In this document: positions 17,826 to 28,109 of the stretch, one piece after another
How positions within the stretch are numbered: the stretch's first letter is position 1
How the letters are laid out: each line of letters opens with the position of its first letter
Source: Chara braunii
Taxonomy: Eukaryota > Streptophyta > Charophyceae > Charales > Characeae
Assembly: GCA_003427395.1 (NCBI GenBank)
Contig: BFEA01000077.1
Span: forward strand, 3,190,891 to 3,222,477
Direction of reading: 5' to 3'
DNA: 31,587 nt
Made by a program: the position numbers and the translations under genes
The notes under the pieces: model-generated
The model's input: only the letters and a program-made list of their open reading frames with translations
Told to the model about the DNA's origin: nothing
The model's database searches: none

Positions 17826-18895
17826 GCGTGAAGGCGAAGCCGGTGCCTGTTCTGATCACTCAAGAGGAGGAAGTCTATTATCGTGAGGAGCGCGAGTGGA
17901 TCAGAGAAATGAAAGAGAGAGGTGAAAAAAAGCCATGTCGGTTAACCAAAGAAAGAGTGGAAAATATGATCATTGGGGAGGAGGACCTCCTTACTGAGCA
18001 GGAAAAGGGATACATCATCGATATATTGAGGGAGGAACATCTCTCCTATGCGTTTGATGATGATGAGCGAGGAAGGCAAGATGTCGATAAAATCCCGATG
18101 ATCAAAGTTCATACTGTACCACATGAGCCATGGAATGTAAGAGGGCCACGTTATCCAAACCCGGAGGATCACCGTAAGGTGGTCGCATACCTCGATGGAA
18201 AGATCCGGACAAAGGTTGCAGATTATTCTTACGGGCCGTATGCATCTTCATGGTTCAGTTTCGTCAAACCGAATGGTCTGCGATGGATTCAGGACCTCCA
18301 GAAGATGAATTCAGTGACAGTGCGAGATGCAGGAGGACTTCCACATGCAGACCTATTGTCAGAATCTTGTGCAGGAAGGTCTATCATTACCCTCATCGAT
18401 TTATATTCTGGGTATGATCAATTCCCGATTTACACTGCGGATCGGCCCAAGATGGCGATGCATACTCCTCGCGGGTTGATCCATATGTGTGTGGCACCGC
18501 AGGGGTGGACAAATATCGTTGCTATTGTTCAAAGATATATGACGAGGGTTATGCAGCCTTATTGTCCTAACATAACTTCGCCGTATATTGACGACTTGGC
18601 TATCCCAGGGTCTCATACGAAAGACCTGGTGGAGGTTTTGCCAGGCATTCGCCGATTTGTCTGGGAACATATCAATGATGTGGTGAAAGTTCTTAAGAGG
18701 TTGAAAGAGTTTAATCTCACAGCTAGTGGGATCAAGTCTCGACATTGTATGAAGAGAGTCGTGATCTTGGGATTCCTTTGCGATGAGAAAGGTCGCCGGT
18801 CGGATGCGAAGAAGACTAATAAAATTTTGGAATGGCCAACCCCTTTCAAGTCAATCACGGATGTGCGAAGTTTTCTCGGAACCTGTGGATTTTGA
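17786..18895 (+). CDS. pol: Gypsy reverse transcriptase
   Basis: A 369-residue frame. RT motifs: SSWFSFVKPNGLRWIQDLQKMN (154-175; divergent form of the usual KKDGSWRMCIDYR), LIDLYSGYDQFPI (203-215, catalytic D205), APQGWTNI (237-244, motif B), SPYIDDLAI (265-273, catalytic YIDD), and VILGFLCDEKG (motif D/E). The end (FLGTCGF) is the start of the RT-RNase H connection and is cut by TGA at 18893. The frame continues open from 18896 with the expected FIRRFA and then RNase H, so the TGA is a nonsense mutation, one G-to-A step from TGG. The ATG start at 17786 is not biological; RT would be released from a polyprotein. Confidence 0.9.
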   Translation: MLDTGTKRKYKKVGVKAKPVPVLITQEEEVYYREEREWIREMKERGEKKPCRLTKERVENMIIGEEDLLTEQEKGYIIDILREEHLSYAFDDDERGRQDVDKIPMIKVHTVPHEPWNVRGPRYPNPEDHRKVVAYLDGKIRTKVADYSYGPYASSWFSFVKPNGLRWIQDLQKMNSVTVRDAGGLPHADLLSESCAGRSIITLIDLYSGYDQFPIYTADRPKMAMHTPRGLIHMCVAPQGWTNIVAIVQRYMTRVMQPYCPNITSPYIDDLAIPGSHTKDLVEVLPGIRRFVWEHINDVVKVLKRLKEFNLTASGIKSRHCMKRVVILGFLCDEKGRRSDAKKTNKILEWPTPFKSITDVRSFLGTCGF

Positions 18896-18925
18896 CGCAT
18901 CTTTATCCGCAGGTTTGCCGCCAGA

Positions 18926-19894
18926 GTGGAGCACTTGCGAAAGCTTGTACGCAAAGGCCAGAAGTGGGGATGGGGTCTGAAGCAGCAAGCGGTCGTGGAA
19001 GACATAAAGACTGAGTTCCGTGAGGGCGGATTGATCCTTGGAGTTCCTTTTTTCGACGATGATGAAAAGCGTCCTTTTGTTATTGAGACTGATGCGGGGC
19101 CCACAACCCTAGGAGGGGTCTTGATTCAGAAGGATGCTGAGGGGCAGGAAAGACCTCTCAGATTTGAGAGCAGGACTCTGAATGTTGCTGAGAGGAACTA
19201 TTCCCAATTCAAGAAGGAAACCTTGGTCGTACTTCACTGTTTCCGTATCTTTTGGAACTATATGTTCGGTAGACGCTTCATCCTGCGGGTGGATCCGACT
19301 GCATTGGCTCAATCCTTAAGGAATTATTCACCTGCTGATCCCACCATTGCACGATGGTTGACTTATATCTGGATGTTTGACTTCGAAATTGAGCGGATTT
19401 CGGGGAGTCAAAATCGTGCTGATGGGTTAAGTCGGGTTGAATGGGATCCAGAGACAGATCAGGCAGAAGAATCCGTTCCGGTCGATGCCTTTTTGAAAGA
19501 AGAGGAGTCGAGGTTGAGTATTAACTCCTTTGCCTACCTGCCTGATGCGGCCACTCGACATGGAAAATCAATATGGAATGCTCCCATCTGTCACGGGGTA
19601 CGTTCAGAGCTCGTGATGGAGGAACCTTTCATCGAGGAGGACCCATGGGGCGAGCAGACCGCAGAGGAAATGATGAGGCTGGCTATGACCGATGACATCG
19701 ACCTTATGCTTGATCCGCTAACGATTGAACAGGGTCATATGCAGGCTGATGATGCTTTCCAGACTGTTGGAAGGATGTCATATATCATGAACTTGTTGGT
19801 TCATGAGGATCGCCTGAGGTTAATGAATGCGGAGGAAGGGAGCAGTGAGGTTAAAGAGGCATTCAAGGAAAAAGGAGTACGAAGGGGAATATAA
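18926..19894 (+). CDS. pol: Gypsy RNase H domain and tether
   Basis: Same frame as the RT; the frame is open from 18896. It begins with the RT connection (RKGQKWGW). RNase H motifs are ETDAGPTTLGGVLIQ (D56), NYSQFKKETLVVLH (E98), RVDPTAL (D123) and NRADGLSR (D166), so all four acidic residues appear intact. It degrades the RNA strand of the hybrid during reverse transcription. About 110 acidic residues link it to the integrase. Real coding stops following this frame at the A5 run 19869-19873, where one extra A shifts it; the terminal TAA at 19892 is out of the original frame. Confidence 0.88.
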   Translation: MEHLRKLVRKGQKWGWGLKQQAVVEDIKTEFREGGLILGVPFFDDDEKRPFVIETDAGPTTLGGVLIQKDAEGQERPLRFESRTLNVAERNYSQFKKETLVVLHCFRIFWNYMFGRRFILRVDPTALAQSLRNYSPADPTIARWLTYIWMFDFEIERISGSQNRADGLSRVEWDPETDQAEESVPVDAFLKEEESRLSINSFAYLPDAATRHGKSIWNAPICHGVRSELVMEEPFIEEDPWGEQTAEEMMRLAMTDDIDLMLDPLTIEQGHMQADDAFQTVGRMSYIMNLLVHEDRLRLMNAEEGSSEVKEAFKEKGVRRGI

Positions 19895-20672
19895 GAAGAT
19901 AGGCATGTGGTTGAATGGGGAATTGGACGAAAGTGAGGTTGATCCGGTTGTGCGGGAGACAAGCAAAGGATTCGTTGTTCGTGACGGTCATCTTTTTAAG
20001 AAAGCTGCTGATGATGTCCCAAAGAGGATGGTATGCGGAATCTCTCGACAATTGGATGTGATTGCTGCTCTGCATGATAGGGTAGCCGGCGGACACAGAT
20101 CTGTGCGGGTAACTTTGAACAAAATCCAACGCCTTTATTTCTGGGAAGGGATAAGCAAGATGGTGATCAACTTTTGTAAATCTTGTTTCCCTTGTCAACA
20201 GAGGTCTAACATCCACCACCTCGAGCCTCTAAATCCACGTTATGTGGCAAAACCGGGCGCAATGGTGCATTTGGATCTCCTGGTAATGCCACCTGGGATA
20301 AATGGGTACAGGTATATCTTCGATGCTAGGGACAATTTGACTGGGTTCGTTGATGGTTGTGCCATTTGCGAACGTACTGGGTCAGTCTTGGCAGAGTGCA
20401 TTGAGGAATATTACCTTCGTTATCCGTTTATTCAAGAGATTGTTATGGATCGAGGAGGCGAGTTTCGAGCAAAGGAGGTGCAAACGCTTTTGAAAAGGCT
20501 TGGGGTAAGTTTCAACTATACGATGAGAGCACATCCCCACGCTAATGCACCCGTGGAACGAGGACATGCCACCTTGTCTAACTTGTTGGCTAAATGGTGC
20601 AAGGGGGAACTATCAAGATGGCCAATTTATTTGAGAGCAGTCTTTTTTGTTGAGAATGTTACCATCAAATGA
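19872..20672 (+). CDS. pol: Gypsy integrase (zinc-binding and catalytic core)
   Basis: Coding resumes after the A-run frameshift. The zinc-binding domain has LHDRVAGGH with the two histidines and CKSCFPCQQR with the cysteine pair (HHCC). In the DDE core, HLDLLVMPPG has the first Asp, VMDRGGEF the second and HANAPVERGH the Glu. Spacing is D-57-D-35-E, exactly as expected for retroviral-type integrases. It inserts the cDNA into the genome. The frame is cut by TGA at 20670, one C-to-T step from CGA, after VENVTIK; the same frame continues to 21125. The ATG at 19827 upstream belongs to a shadow frame. Confidence 0.9.
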   Translation, partial: KEYEGEYKKIGMWLNGELDESEVDPVVRETSKGFVVRDGHLFKKAADDVPKRMVCGISRQLDVIAALHDRVAGGHRSVRVTLNKIQRLYFWEGISKMVINFCKSCFPCQQRSNIHHLEPLNPRYVAKPGAMVHLDLLVMPPGINGYRYIFDARDNLTGFVDGCAICERTGSVLAECIEEYYLRYPFIQEIVMDRGGEFRAKEVQTLLKRLGVSFNYTMRAHPHANAPVERGHATLSNLLAKWCKGELSRWPIYLRAVFFVENVTIK

Positions 20673-21125
20673 ACAACCGGGTATGCTCCCGTCACATTAT
20701 GGTTTGGACGGCATGCAATTTTTCCAATTGAGAGTTTTCTAACCACTTGGCAAAAACAAGACGTGGAAACAAAACTTTCGACGGAAGAGTTATTGGAATT
20801 GAGGGCAAGACAGATCATGGCGACTGAAGAACGGATTGAGGATGCGGCTGTCTCTACTTCTGAAAGCAGGCAGGATGACAAGGAAAGATGGGACAAAAGG
20901 TCACGTGTCCGAAAAGAGCCGTTGGAAGTGGGAGACATCGTCTTGTTGTATGATATGTCGCTAGAAAAACAGTGGTCCAGAAAACTAGACAGTCGGTGGC
21001 TAGGACCATATCGGATCACTAGGAAAACAGAGCATGGGGCGTACGAAATAGAGGAGTTGGATGGATCTCGGGGTAGAAATTGGATATCCGGTGCGCATCT
21101 ACGGAAGTTTATCCCAAGAGTTTAG
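20673..21125 (+). pseudogene. pol: Integrase C-terminal domain with GPY/F module
   Basis: Direct continuation of the integrase after the in-frame TGA. It begins TTGYAPVTLWFGR, the conserved end of the integrase core region. Then come a charged helix and VGDIVLLYDM..LGPYRITRKTEHGAYEIEEL, the SH3-like/GPY module. No chromodomain follows, so the element does not look like a chromovirus. The natural polyprotein stop is TAG at 21123. Confidence 0.85.
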
Positions 21126-22981
21126 TGAAAACTTTTAGAAAGGAAGGGTAGAGGAGGTAATTGGTGGCATCAATTTTTGTAATCCTTCTTGCTTTCATAT
21201 TGTGGTTCAGCTGATTTCGACTTTTGTCTTAAGCTAACCAAGGAAGTTGTGAAGTATTAATAAAAGCATTGAGATTGAGAGGTTATTAATGGGATTGTGA
21301 TTCCTGTTGTTTTGTAATAATGGATTTGTGCCTTAGTGCCACAGACAATTATAAGATGACTATGATATTTTTCTCACAATTGTCTCTATGCATAAGAGGT
21401 ATTGGATACTGATTGTAAAGTAAAAGAGTGATACCAAAGGACTTTATGAGATTTTTATCATGGTTGGATGTTCATTGCAAGAAGAATCTTGTGAAATAGC
21501 TGATGGATGTTTATATTGTTAAAGTATTCATCATATATGTGAACAACTGAAAAGCCTGGAATTCCTATGAAACTCCGTGTATGTGGTTATGAATATGAGA
21601 TTTATGTGAGTGCATGTCTAAGGAGATGATGTGTACTTGAATCATATGCCTGGTTGGATTAACATCTGTTATTCGTCAGACATGTGATTCAATTGCTTGC
21701 CATTCCTTATGACTTGGTATTGTTTCGATTGTCATGCAATGAGAAATCCTAATGTTGTGAGCCCCGTAGACGGTGGTGAGGCCTGCGCCGGAACTTTGTT
21801 CCTGGTCCATAGCGGGATGTTGTCATCTCTCCTTTCGAGGAGAATGGGCACACTATCGTCGAAAGGGAGGAAGGTGGTAATATGTTTGTTGGAACCTCGC
21901 TTGTGAGAGTGGCGATTACTGCTCGCCATGAGGAAAAGATTGATCACCTTTTGTTTTGTGGTGAATGGGGTCGCCTCAACTTTATGGTCGGGTTTGATCA
22001 ACTTAGGTCATAAGGGAGGGGTAGTTCAACCTTGCAAATAGGGTACTAACAAATGTATGACACTGGAATCGGAGGGAAAATGGTGAGGCTCGAGTTTAAA
22101 GAGGGGCTTGACGTCGAGATGTTATCCTCTATGGATTACACCACTTCTCAACGCATTCACAATACATGTGGGAGATAAATCGTGCATGACAATTAAGTTG
22201 GAGTGGGAATTAGCCGGACTGGACAAGGACTTTTGGAAATGGTGATTTCTCTCTGGGATGGTGTCGGCATGTGTTGTAGTATAGTGTGAGTACCCTTGTG
22301 TTTCGTGGGGAGCCCGGGTTAAAACTCCTGACAGCGAGAGACCTGCTGAGGTATTACGAATGCACCCCCATGAACATGGGAGACCCAAGTTAAATTCCTG
22401 GCGGTATGTGCTGTATGACGAAGGACCCGCAGGGGGTTAAGCACGACGAGACCTAGACAAGGGGTTATAGCCTGAAGAAAGTCCCATCAGGGGGATAAGC
22501 CTGACCCATCTATGAGAGACAAAAGGGAAGATGAGTGGCCGCCAGTGGGATTATGCTGGGATCATTCTTCTAAAAGGTTCTTGTAACTCCTTAGGCTGGG
22601 TAACGCCGACGGTCGACGGTGGATTCCAGATTCCAGGGAAAGGTCTGTCAGGGGTTATTTCTGACCCCATTCCAACTCGTGACTGAAGGAAAGTGCTTTC
22701 GAAGAAAGGTTCGAAAGAATTACGAGGCTTGAAAGTAGGCCTCTGTGCTAAAGGCTTGAAAATAAACCCTTTGCATTGATGGTAATGAAGTCTGCACGGA
22801 GAGTTTCATGAAGAGTATCCGGAAAATTATAAAAGGAAGGGAGACAAACGATGGAAACATCGCTTATCGTGTATAAGTATGTAAAATCTGGGTTAATTCC
22901 AGAGGTACTGTGATTATATGATGTATTCGCTGAGGCCTTATAAAAACTTCCCTTATGGTAAGCGACGGGGACGTCACTTAA
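21126..22981. other. Long 3' non-coding region of the gypsy element
   Basis: About 1.85 kb between the pol stop and the polypurine tract. Open frames are under 90 codons on either strand and none looks like an envelope protein or a known domain. The first 500 bp are AT-rich with an AATAAA at 21260; the rest is mixed. Two related phrases, GGTTAAAACTCCTGACAGCG (22318) and GTTAAATTCCTGGCGG (22390), suggest a degenerate repeat. Confidence 0.6.
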
Positions 22982-22997
22982 CGGGGGCGGGGAAGGC
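22982..22997 (+). other. Polypurine tract
   Basis: CGGGGGCGGGGAAGGC directly before the right LTR start; a near-pure G/A run that would prime plus-strand synthesis. Confidence 0.75.
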
Positions 22998-23087
22998 TGT
23001 CGGGACAGAAACGCTTGTGAGGGTTTCTGCCCGAGTTTTTCAAGGTCAGACACTGTCCGACTTTTGTCGTTGAGGAATATGATGAGA

Positions 23088-23190
23088 CTGACGTTGCCAA
23101 AGTTTATTCAGGCTAACCTTATAACTGAAAGACTTAAAGTCTGACGTTGTCGACGTAAGACGTCGCTGACGTGTGACGTCTTCGACGTCC
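23088..23190 (+). promoter_or_regulatory. Array of seven ACGT cores, right LTR
   Basis: Same array as at 10068-10170. All seven ACGT cores are retained although nearby positions differ between LTRs (for example GTGTAACG versus GTGTGACG, which even creates a TGACG). Confidence 0.55.
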
Positions 23191-23367
23191 GTTCGAGACA
23201 GCGGGGGTTGACGGTATGCACTGTCGTCCGCAGTTCTCGACGAAGCCGCAGTAGTGTGCGGCCATGGAAAAACTAAAGTTAGACCTAGTCTACCTAAAAT
23301 AATGTTGCGCGGCTGTACAACCGCGCGATTCGGGGCCTAAGTGAGCTAAAAAGAGGTGTGCGTCGGG

Positions 23368-23373
23368 TATAAA
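23368..23373 (+). promoter_or_regulatory. Candidate TATA box, right LTR
   Basis: TATAAA, equivalent to 10349-10354, conserved while neighbouring bases have changed. Confidence 0.45.
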
Positions 23374-23822
23374 GTCGCGACGCAGGGGGAATAGGAAGGA
23401 GAGTTTAATTCTAGGGCCGCGGGGCTTGACATCGAGCCAGGGGGTTAATAGGCCGATGCCAAGGTCACGCGACCAACTGGGCGTGCAGGGCCGTGAGTTG
23501 GCGGGGCCGGTAGGGCCGCAGATAGGCAGGCAGGCCGGGCCTGCAAGGCTATGGGCAGGCAGGGCCTGCAAGGCCGAGGAACGGGGGGACATTGGCTGGG
23601 CCAAGCTCTTCTTATAGGAGAGCTGCTCCTATCACTGTCGTGATAGAAGCTAGCCCAGTAGGTTACCATACCAAACTCTCACCGTCCAGGTACGGGCACG
23701 AGGGGGCAATAGGGAAATAAGACCCTGTTGAGCTTGACTCTAGTACGACTCTGTGAAATGACTTTGAAGGGGGAGGAAGTGCTCGTTCATTTTCGAACGA
23801 TGAGCCCCTGCCTTAGAGAAGA

Positions 23823-23911
23823 AAAGAAAAAAAAAAAAAAAAAAAAAGGGAGAGAAAAAGAGAAAAAGACAAGAAAAAGAAGAGGAGGTTGGGGAAAAAA
23901 AAAAAAAAAAC
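23823..23911 (+). repeat. A-rich tracts in the right LTR
   Basis: Two long A runs with an AG-rich bridge, absent from the aligned left LTR. They could be a retroposed tail or simple-sequence expansion. Confidence 0.8.
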
Positions 23912-23980
23912 GGGGCCGCGGATTTGGCCACGGCCTCTGTCCAGATGCAAGGTCCAGAAGCATATGGATCTTGATAGGGC

Positions 23981-24282
23981 AGCAGACTGTTGGTTTCAAC
24001 AGTCTGCTCAGAAATGGTTGAGTACAGCCATTTCTGTGGTGCGTCTGGCCGCGGGTGATGGCCAGATGCATTCCCAGTGGCTTGAACTTGGTTCCCCTAG
24101 GGGAACATCAAGTTTTGCAGCCCTTGATCGCGTTTTAGATCAAGGGCCAGGCCTCATTCCGAGTTCTGGCTGTGGGCAAAGCAGCTGCCCACATGTTCTT
24201 GGCTGGCTATTAAAGCCAGCAGTCCACCCAGCAGCCTCACAAGTTGTGGCAATGCTGCTGAGGCATTCACTTGAGTGAATGC
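23981..24282. repeat. Array of consecutive perfect stem-loops, right LTR
   Basis: At least nine hairpins almost end to end. AGCAGACTGTTG/CAACAGTCTGCT (23981-24008, 12-bp stem, 4-nt loop) and CAGAAATGGTTG/CAGCCATTTCTG (24009-24036, same geometry, one G-U) abut directly. Then TGCGTCTGGCC/GGCCAGATGCA (24040-24070), GTTCCCC/GGGGAAC with AACTTG/CAAGTT (24085-24114), CCCTTGATC/GATCAAGGG (24121-24146), CCAGGCCTC/GAGTTCTGG (24147-24169), TGTGGGCA/TGCCCACA (24171-24193), GCTGGCT/AGCCAGC (24202-24220), CACAA/TTGTG inside CAGCAG/CTGCTG (24229-24260) and GCATTCACT/AGTGAATGC (24263-24282). Not coding. Confidence 0.85.
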
Positions 24283-24304
24283 TGGCTGGCTGCTGCTGTG
24301 GGGT

Positions 24305-24364
24305 GGTGCTGCTGGTGGAGATGCGGTGCTGCTGGTGGAGATGCGGTGCTGCTGGTGGAGATGC
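24305..24364 (+). repeat. Three tandem 20-bp units
   Basis: GGTGCTGCTGGTGGAGATGC repeated three times; two copies are seen after the gap in the left LTR (12117-12156). Confidence 0.95.
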
Positions 24365-27300
24365 TGGAGCTGCTGGCGAAGGAGGAGGTCTGCAAGAAGG
24401 AGTGGAGGGGGAGGGGGAGGCTGTCATAGCCACCACCTTGGTGCAAGCGGTGCAGNGGGAAACTCTGCCCGGCGGCGGCAGGGGTTCGGCTGGCGCTGTA
24501 GGGGAGATGCTGCATGGCNTTTTGGGGGCGGCATCCATCATTGAAGTCTGTAGAAGAGGTGTTGTCCGCTTGGCACGGCAACGTCGGTGCTTTTATTAGC
24601 GGTAGTGCGGAAGCGCTGCTGAAATTTTACGGCGGAAACATTGGGGTCGACGGCGGTTATGCGGAAACGCTGCCAATCGCATGCGGCACCTGAAAGGCTG
24701 GTCGAGACCGATTTTTTTCCGGCACGTTCGGCAAGAGGGGTTTGAGTTGGGAGCACCAAGTATTGCGGTGATGGTGTGGGACTATCTGGGACCATTCTGG
24801 GACCAAGTGAGTGAGGAGTGAGACGGGAAATGAGTATTGTGGAGGCGTGCGGTGATCTGACTTGGCAATCGGTGGGGGTTGGAGTGAAGATTGAGCTGAC
24901 GCTGTTCTTTGTAGGAGGTATGCCGTTGAGACTATAGTGAGGCCGTGTGAGACTTGAGAGTGGGGGTACTCTTCTCGACGGNAAGCTTGCTTTGTCTTGA
25001 TAAGCGGCGCCTGGGTCAGTGGTGGCACTTGAAGAGGAGCATGGTTTATTTTTATAAGCATGCCACTACGTGAGTTGTGTGATCAGTCTTTTGACAAAAA
25101 TATTAGGCTTTCTTGAGTGAGCCGCTTCAACTTCACTCAAGGTCAGTTGTTTGACTCAGACCCCTTCACACCTGTGTGAGCCCACACTTATTTGACCCTG
25201 CTCTTTGAATGTTCACTGGAAAGGTAGGGGAAGCTATGTTTGTTTGCACGTGTGACTGAAAGTCTGACATGAGTTTGGGATTGCATTGTTTTCTCTTGAA
25301 CTTGTTGTTTGGTCTCACGTGCAGGTAGGTAGAGGGATGTCTNNAAAAGAGGAACCTAGTCATATCAATGGAAGTGAATGGAAGGATGCTTGTCTTCTAT
25401 TTTTCGCTTGCATGCATGTTGAGAGGATGGGAAGACANCAGACGACGAGAAACGGAGCGATCACACAAAGGGGAAGAAGTGAATAGGACATAGATTTTTC
25501 CCTGGGGTTGCCCATTCTTTCCCGAATGACCCTCCTCGTCTATGCCCTTCCATCTGAATGTTTTTCTTCTCTATGATCCCTTTCTTCGTCTAGGTTCGCC
25601 CTTGACGTTAGACGATAANGGGCTGANCGTTCGCTGTGGTAAGTGCATTTCCTTTCCCTAGGAGGCATCTGAGNCGGGGGTTCGNTGCCTTAGGGGCCGA
25701 CCNTNTTAGCGACTNGGAGTGGACCGCTTGNGCGGGGGGATACCATNCTGNCGTGGTGGAGCCANCCCGACTTCTGAGATCCGGGGTTCGCCCGGGCNAG
25801 GACGAGGGGTATCCCANACCACCTCCTAGGGNATGNACGTGTGCTATTCACANAAGGCGTTAAGTTCTTGACGACTCACGTTAAGAAGGACCACTATAGT
25901 TTACNCTTCTAGTNNCCGTTTTAGGAGNCANGGACGAATGGAGAACTGNTGCCATAAGGAGCCCAGTNCGTGCTTTCACTAGCTATGGACGGAGTGNGTG
26001 TTGGCANTACCCTCGTGGATAGGGTTGCANNATAAGAAGTGCAAACCTGNGGTAATCAGGCTAGTTGACAAAAGAATNTAACTAAAGCATTGCCTTGAAT
26101 ATTTTTATATCGCGGATTGGTATTTCATCACTCGTGAAACAGAAAGAGTAATTATTGCCCAGGAGGACAAAGCGACCAATATAATTTAAAAGTGGATCCT
26201 TAACCTTAATGGGGCATCCAGTGTTCGGTTGTTCAGGTNGAGTACTGACTCGTATAGTGGTAGNCGGACTACTTGCAAACGACATTCACACCAAAGTTAN
26301 AGTGAGAGCATAGTCATCACTGGTGCGATGGCATCCTAGCTTTAATCGAGTATTGGGATTAGTCTGCATTCTTGGCTAGCAGTCGGCATGGGGTGGAATG
26401 AAAGAACTTGGCAACGCACCTCATCAAGTCGCAAAAGTTGTGACAGCCCAGACAAGTGATATGTATGAATGTGTCAATTTCAGAGAATAATTCAGCTTGC
26501 GTTGACACGAGTATTTCGTAACTTTTGATTGTCTTCGAAAGAAGGGACTAGGATCGATTGAGACTTTCTCACGCTTGGAATATCACGTCCTCGTCGACCG
26601 ACGTCGATCCGATTTTTGGGAGATTTGCGTCCCAGGGATGGGCGACGTTCGGGTCCACTTTGGCGTTCAACCATGCGTACCTATGCTACAGTGAAAGAGC
26701 AAACTCCCTCGGCCGACTTACCTCTGCAATTGCATTATAAAAGCTTTCGCATGTGGGTCGGTAGCTCGGTAGGGATACGCCCCTAAGGGTGGTGACAGCC
26801 TCTTAGGGAAGGTAAGTTGTGCCCCGTGAGAACCTATCCTGTCGTAGGGGACCGCGGGATGTACAGCTGGCGCACTCGGCCGGAGCGGCGAAGGGCCGAC
26901 GCGGGTTACCGTGTCGTCCCCGAGTTGTCTCTAAAAAGTTGAAAGCCTAAGTTTCTCGTGCGTGACGCGGCCGGGAGGGTCCTCGCTCGCGCGGGGGCCG
27001 ACGCGCTTGACACCGTGTCCAGGTCGCGGCTATGGAGGGCGGCGGAGAGGGTGGATGTGCGGTGTTGGTGCCTCTTGAGCTGCAGGTCATGGCGGCGGCC
27101 GTGTCTACCGTTGTTCTTTGATGTCAGCAGGAGAGGGCGCTGGGACGACTGAAGGAGCAGTTGCACGCGCGTAGACGGAGGACATTGATGCAAGCTCCAG
27201 ACGATGGCCCCGACTTCGTGGCGACCTCCGAGGCTGTTGTTCAGCTGTGCTACGTGTTGGGTTGCAGAGTGATTCCTCGAGCGATGCCGAGGTGGTGGAT

Positions 27301-27944
27301 GAAGCGCAGGACAGGGAGCAGGACAGGGAGCTGCTGGTCTGCCATTGGTCCGTCGTCGATCCATCCTGTCGCTGTTCTTGGAAGATCTCCTTTTGCGAGC
27401 CGCGACAGGGAGTAGGCCGACGAAACACACGTGGAAGAAGACAACGCTGAGAAGCAGCACGATGACGAGGACTAGCAGAGACAGCCTGTGCAGCAGGTCG
27501 GCCACGTAAGGGCAGGGGAAAGGGCATCAGCTCCACGTCAGTGGTCGACCGTCCATCGAAGAACTCCGTCGACAAAAGAAAAAGCGAGGGAAGATATGTG
27601 CTTTGACGTCCAAGGTGTGACGACAACCGACGAAAACGACGATCTTCCAAAATAAAACTGTCGTCGTCGAACGCGGCGCTGGCGCGGACAAGCATTCAAA
27701 TTTTCGACCATTGTCGACGATCGCCCAACGCAGCACACCACATGACACCGGCTGGCGACCCCCGATTCGACGGATAGAGGCCTCAAGTGGACGGTGACCG
27801 TTTGGAGCCGTTGGGGTGCCGCCCAGACGGTGGAGGGCAGGGATGTCCGTGCTCCCGTTTGATGGACAATGTCTGGACCACCCTCAAACCGAAACTGTGC
27901 GTCGACGCATGCCTTCGCCGCTCCGAATTTCACGCTTCCTTGTA

Positions 27945-28109
27945 CTCCGAGGGACCTCGGGAGGTCCCTTGGGGATTAGGAAAAATTGGCTGTAGCCACA
28001 AGGATGCCACAAGGAAATTTCCTTGTGCTGTTTTCACTTTTTTTTTCGCAACTCGTCCCCGAGGACAGGTAGAAAGAGCACTTCCTTGTGGATTTCGGGT
28101 CCACAAGGA
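27945..28109. repeat. Hairpin cluster at the right end of the DNA transposon
   Basis: Consecutive inverted repeats: AGGGACCTC/GAGGTCCCT (27950-27969, extendable to 14 bp with G-T pairs), TGGCT/AGCCA (27987-27998), the palindrome CACAAGGAAATTTCCTTGTG (28008-28027), GTCC/GGAC (28055-28066), and TCCTTGTGGA/TCCACAAGGA (28083-28109). Confidence 0.75.

Larger units (their letters stand above)
9978..27012 (+). mobile_element. Ty3/gypsy LTR retrotransposon, nested and degraded
   Basis: A complete element about 17 kb long. Direct LTRs start TGTCGGGACAG; the right one ends GACA, giving TGTC..GACA ends. The PBS is tRNA-Asp type. The order is gag, CCHC knuckle, protease, RT, RNase H, integrase, the Ty3/gypsy order, with no chromodomain seen after the integrase. 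A polypurine tract precedes the right LTR and CCGT flanks both sides. The polyprotein has four in-frame stops and at least three frameshifts. The first 690 bp of the LTRs differ by roughly 3% and the last 550 bp by 4-5% by eye, so the insertion is not recent. Confidence 0.9.
22998..27012 (+). repeat. Right LTR
   Basis: Starts TGTCGGGACAG and ends GACA; 4,015 bp. It matches the left LTR at 22998-23682 and from about 24323 to the end. The middle, 23683-24322, is not alignable with the left LTR. Followed by the CCGT target duplication. Confidence 0.88.

Noticed and set aside
23290-23669. Open frames in the LTR that recur in both LTRs (also 10271-10650)
   Set aside because: Recurrence is explained by LTR duplication; the composition is Pro/Ala/Cys-rich from GGCAGGC repeats and the frames accumulate changes like non-coding DNA.
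24303-24600. CRISPR-like or coding repeat (GGTGCTGCTGG units)
   Set aside because: The units are directly tandem without spacers, in a eukaryotic LTR; a minisatellite.
26906-27505. Minus-strand open frame with a hydrophobic N-terminus
   Set aside because: It runs from transposon DNA into the gypsy LTR, has low-complexity Pro/Arg/Ser content and no recognisable domain, and overlaps other long GC-rich frames; most likely chance. A captured gene fragment cannot be excluded.
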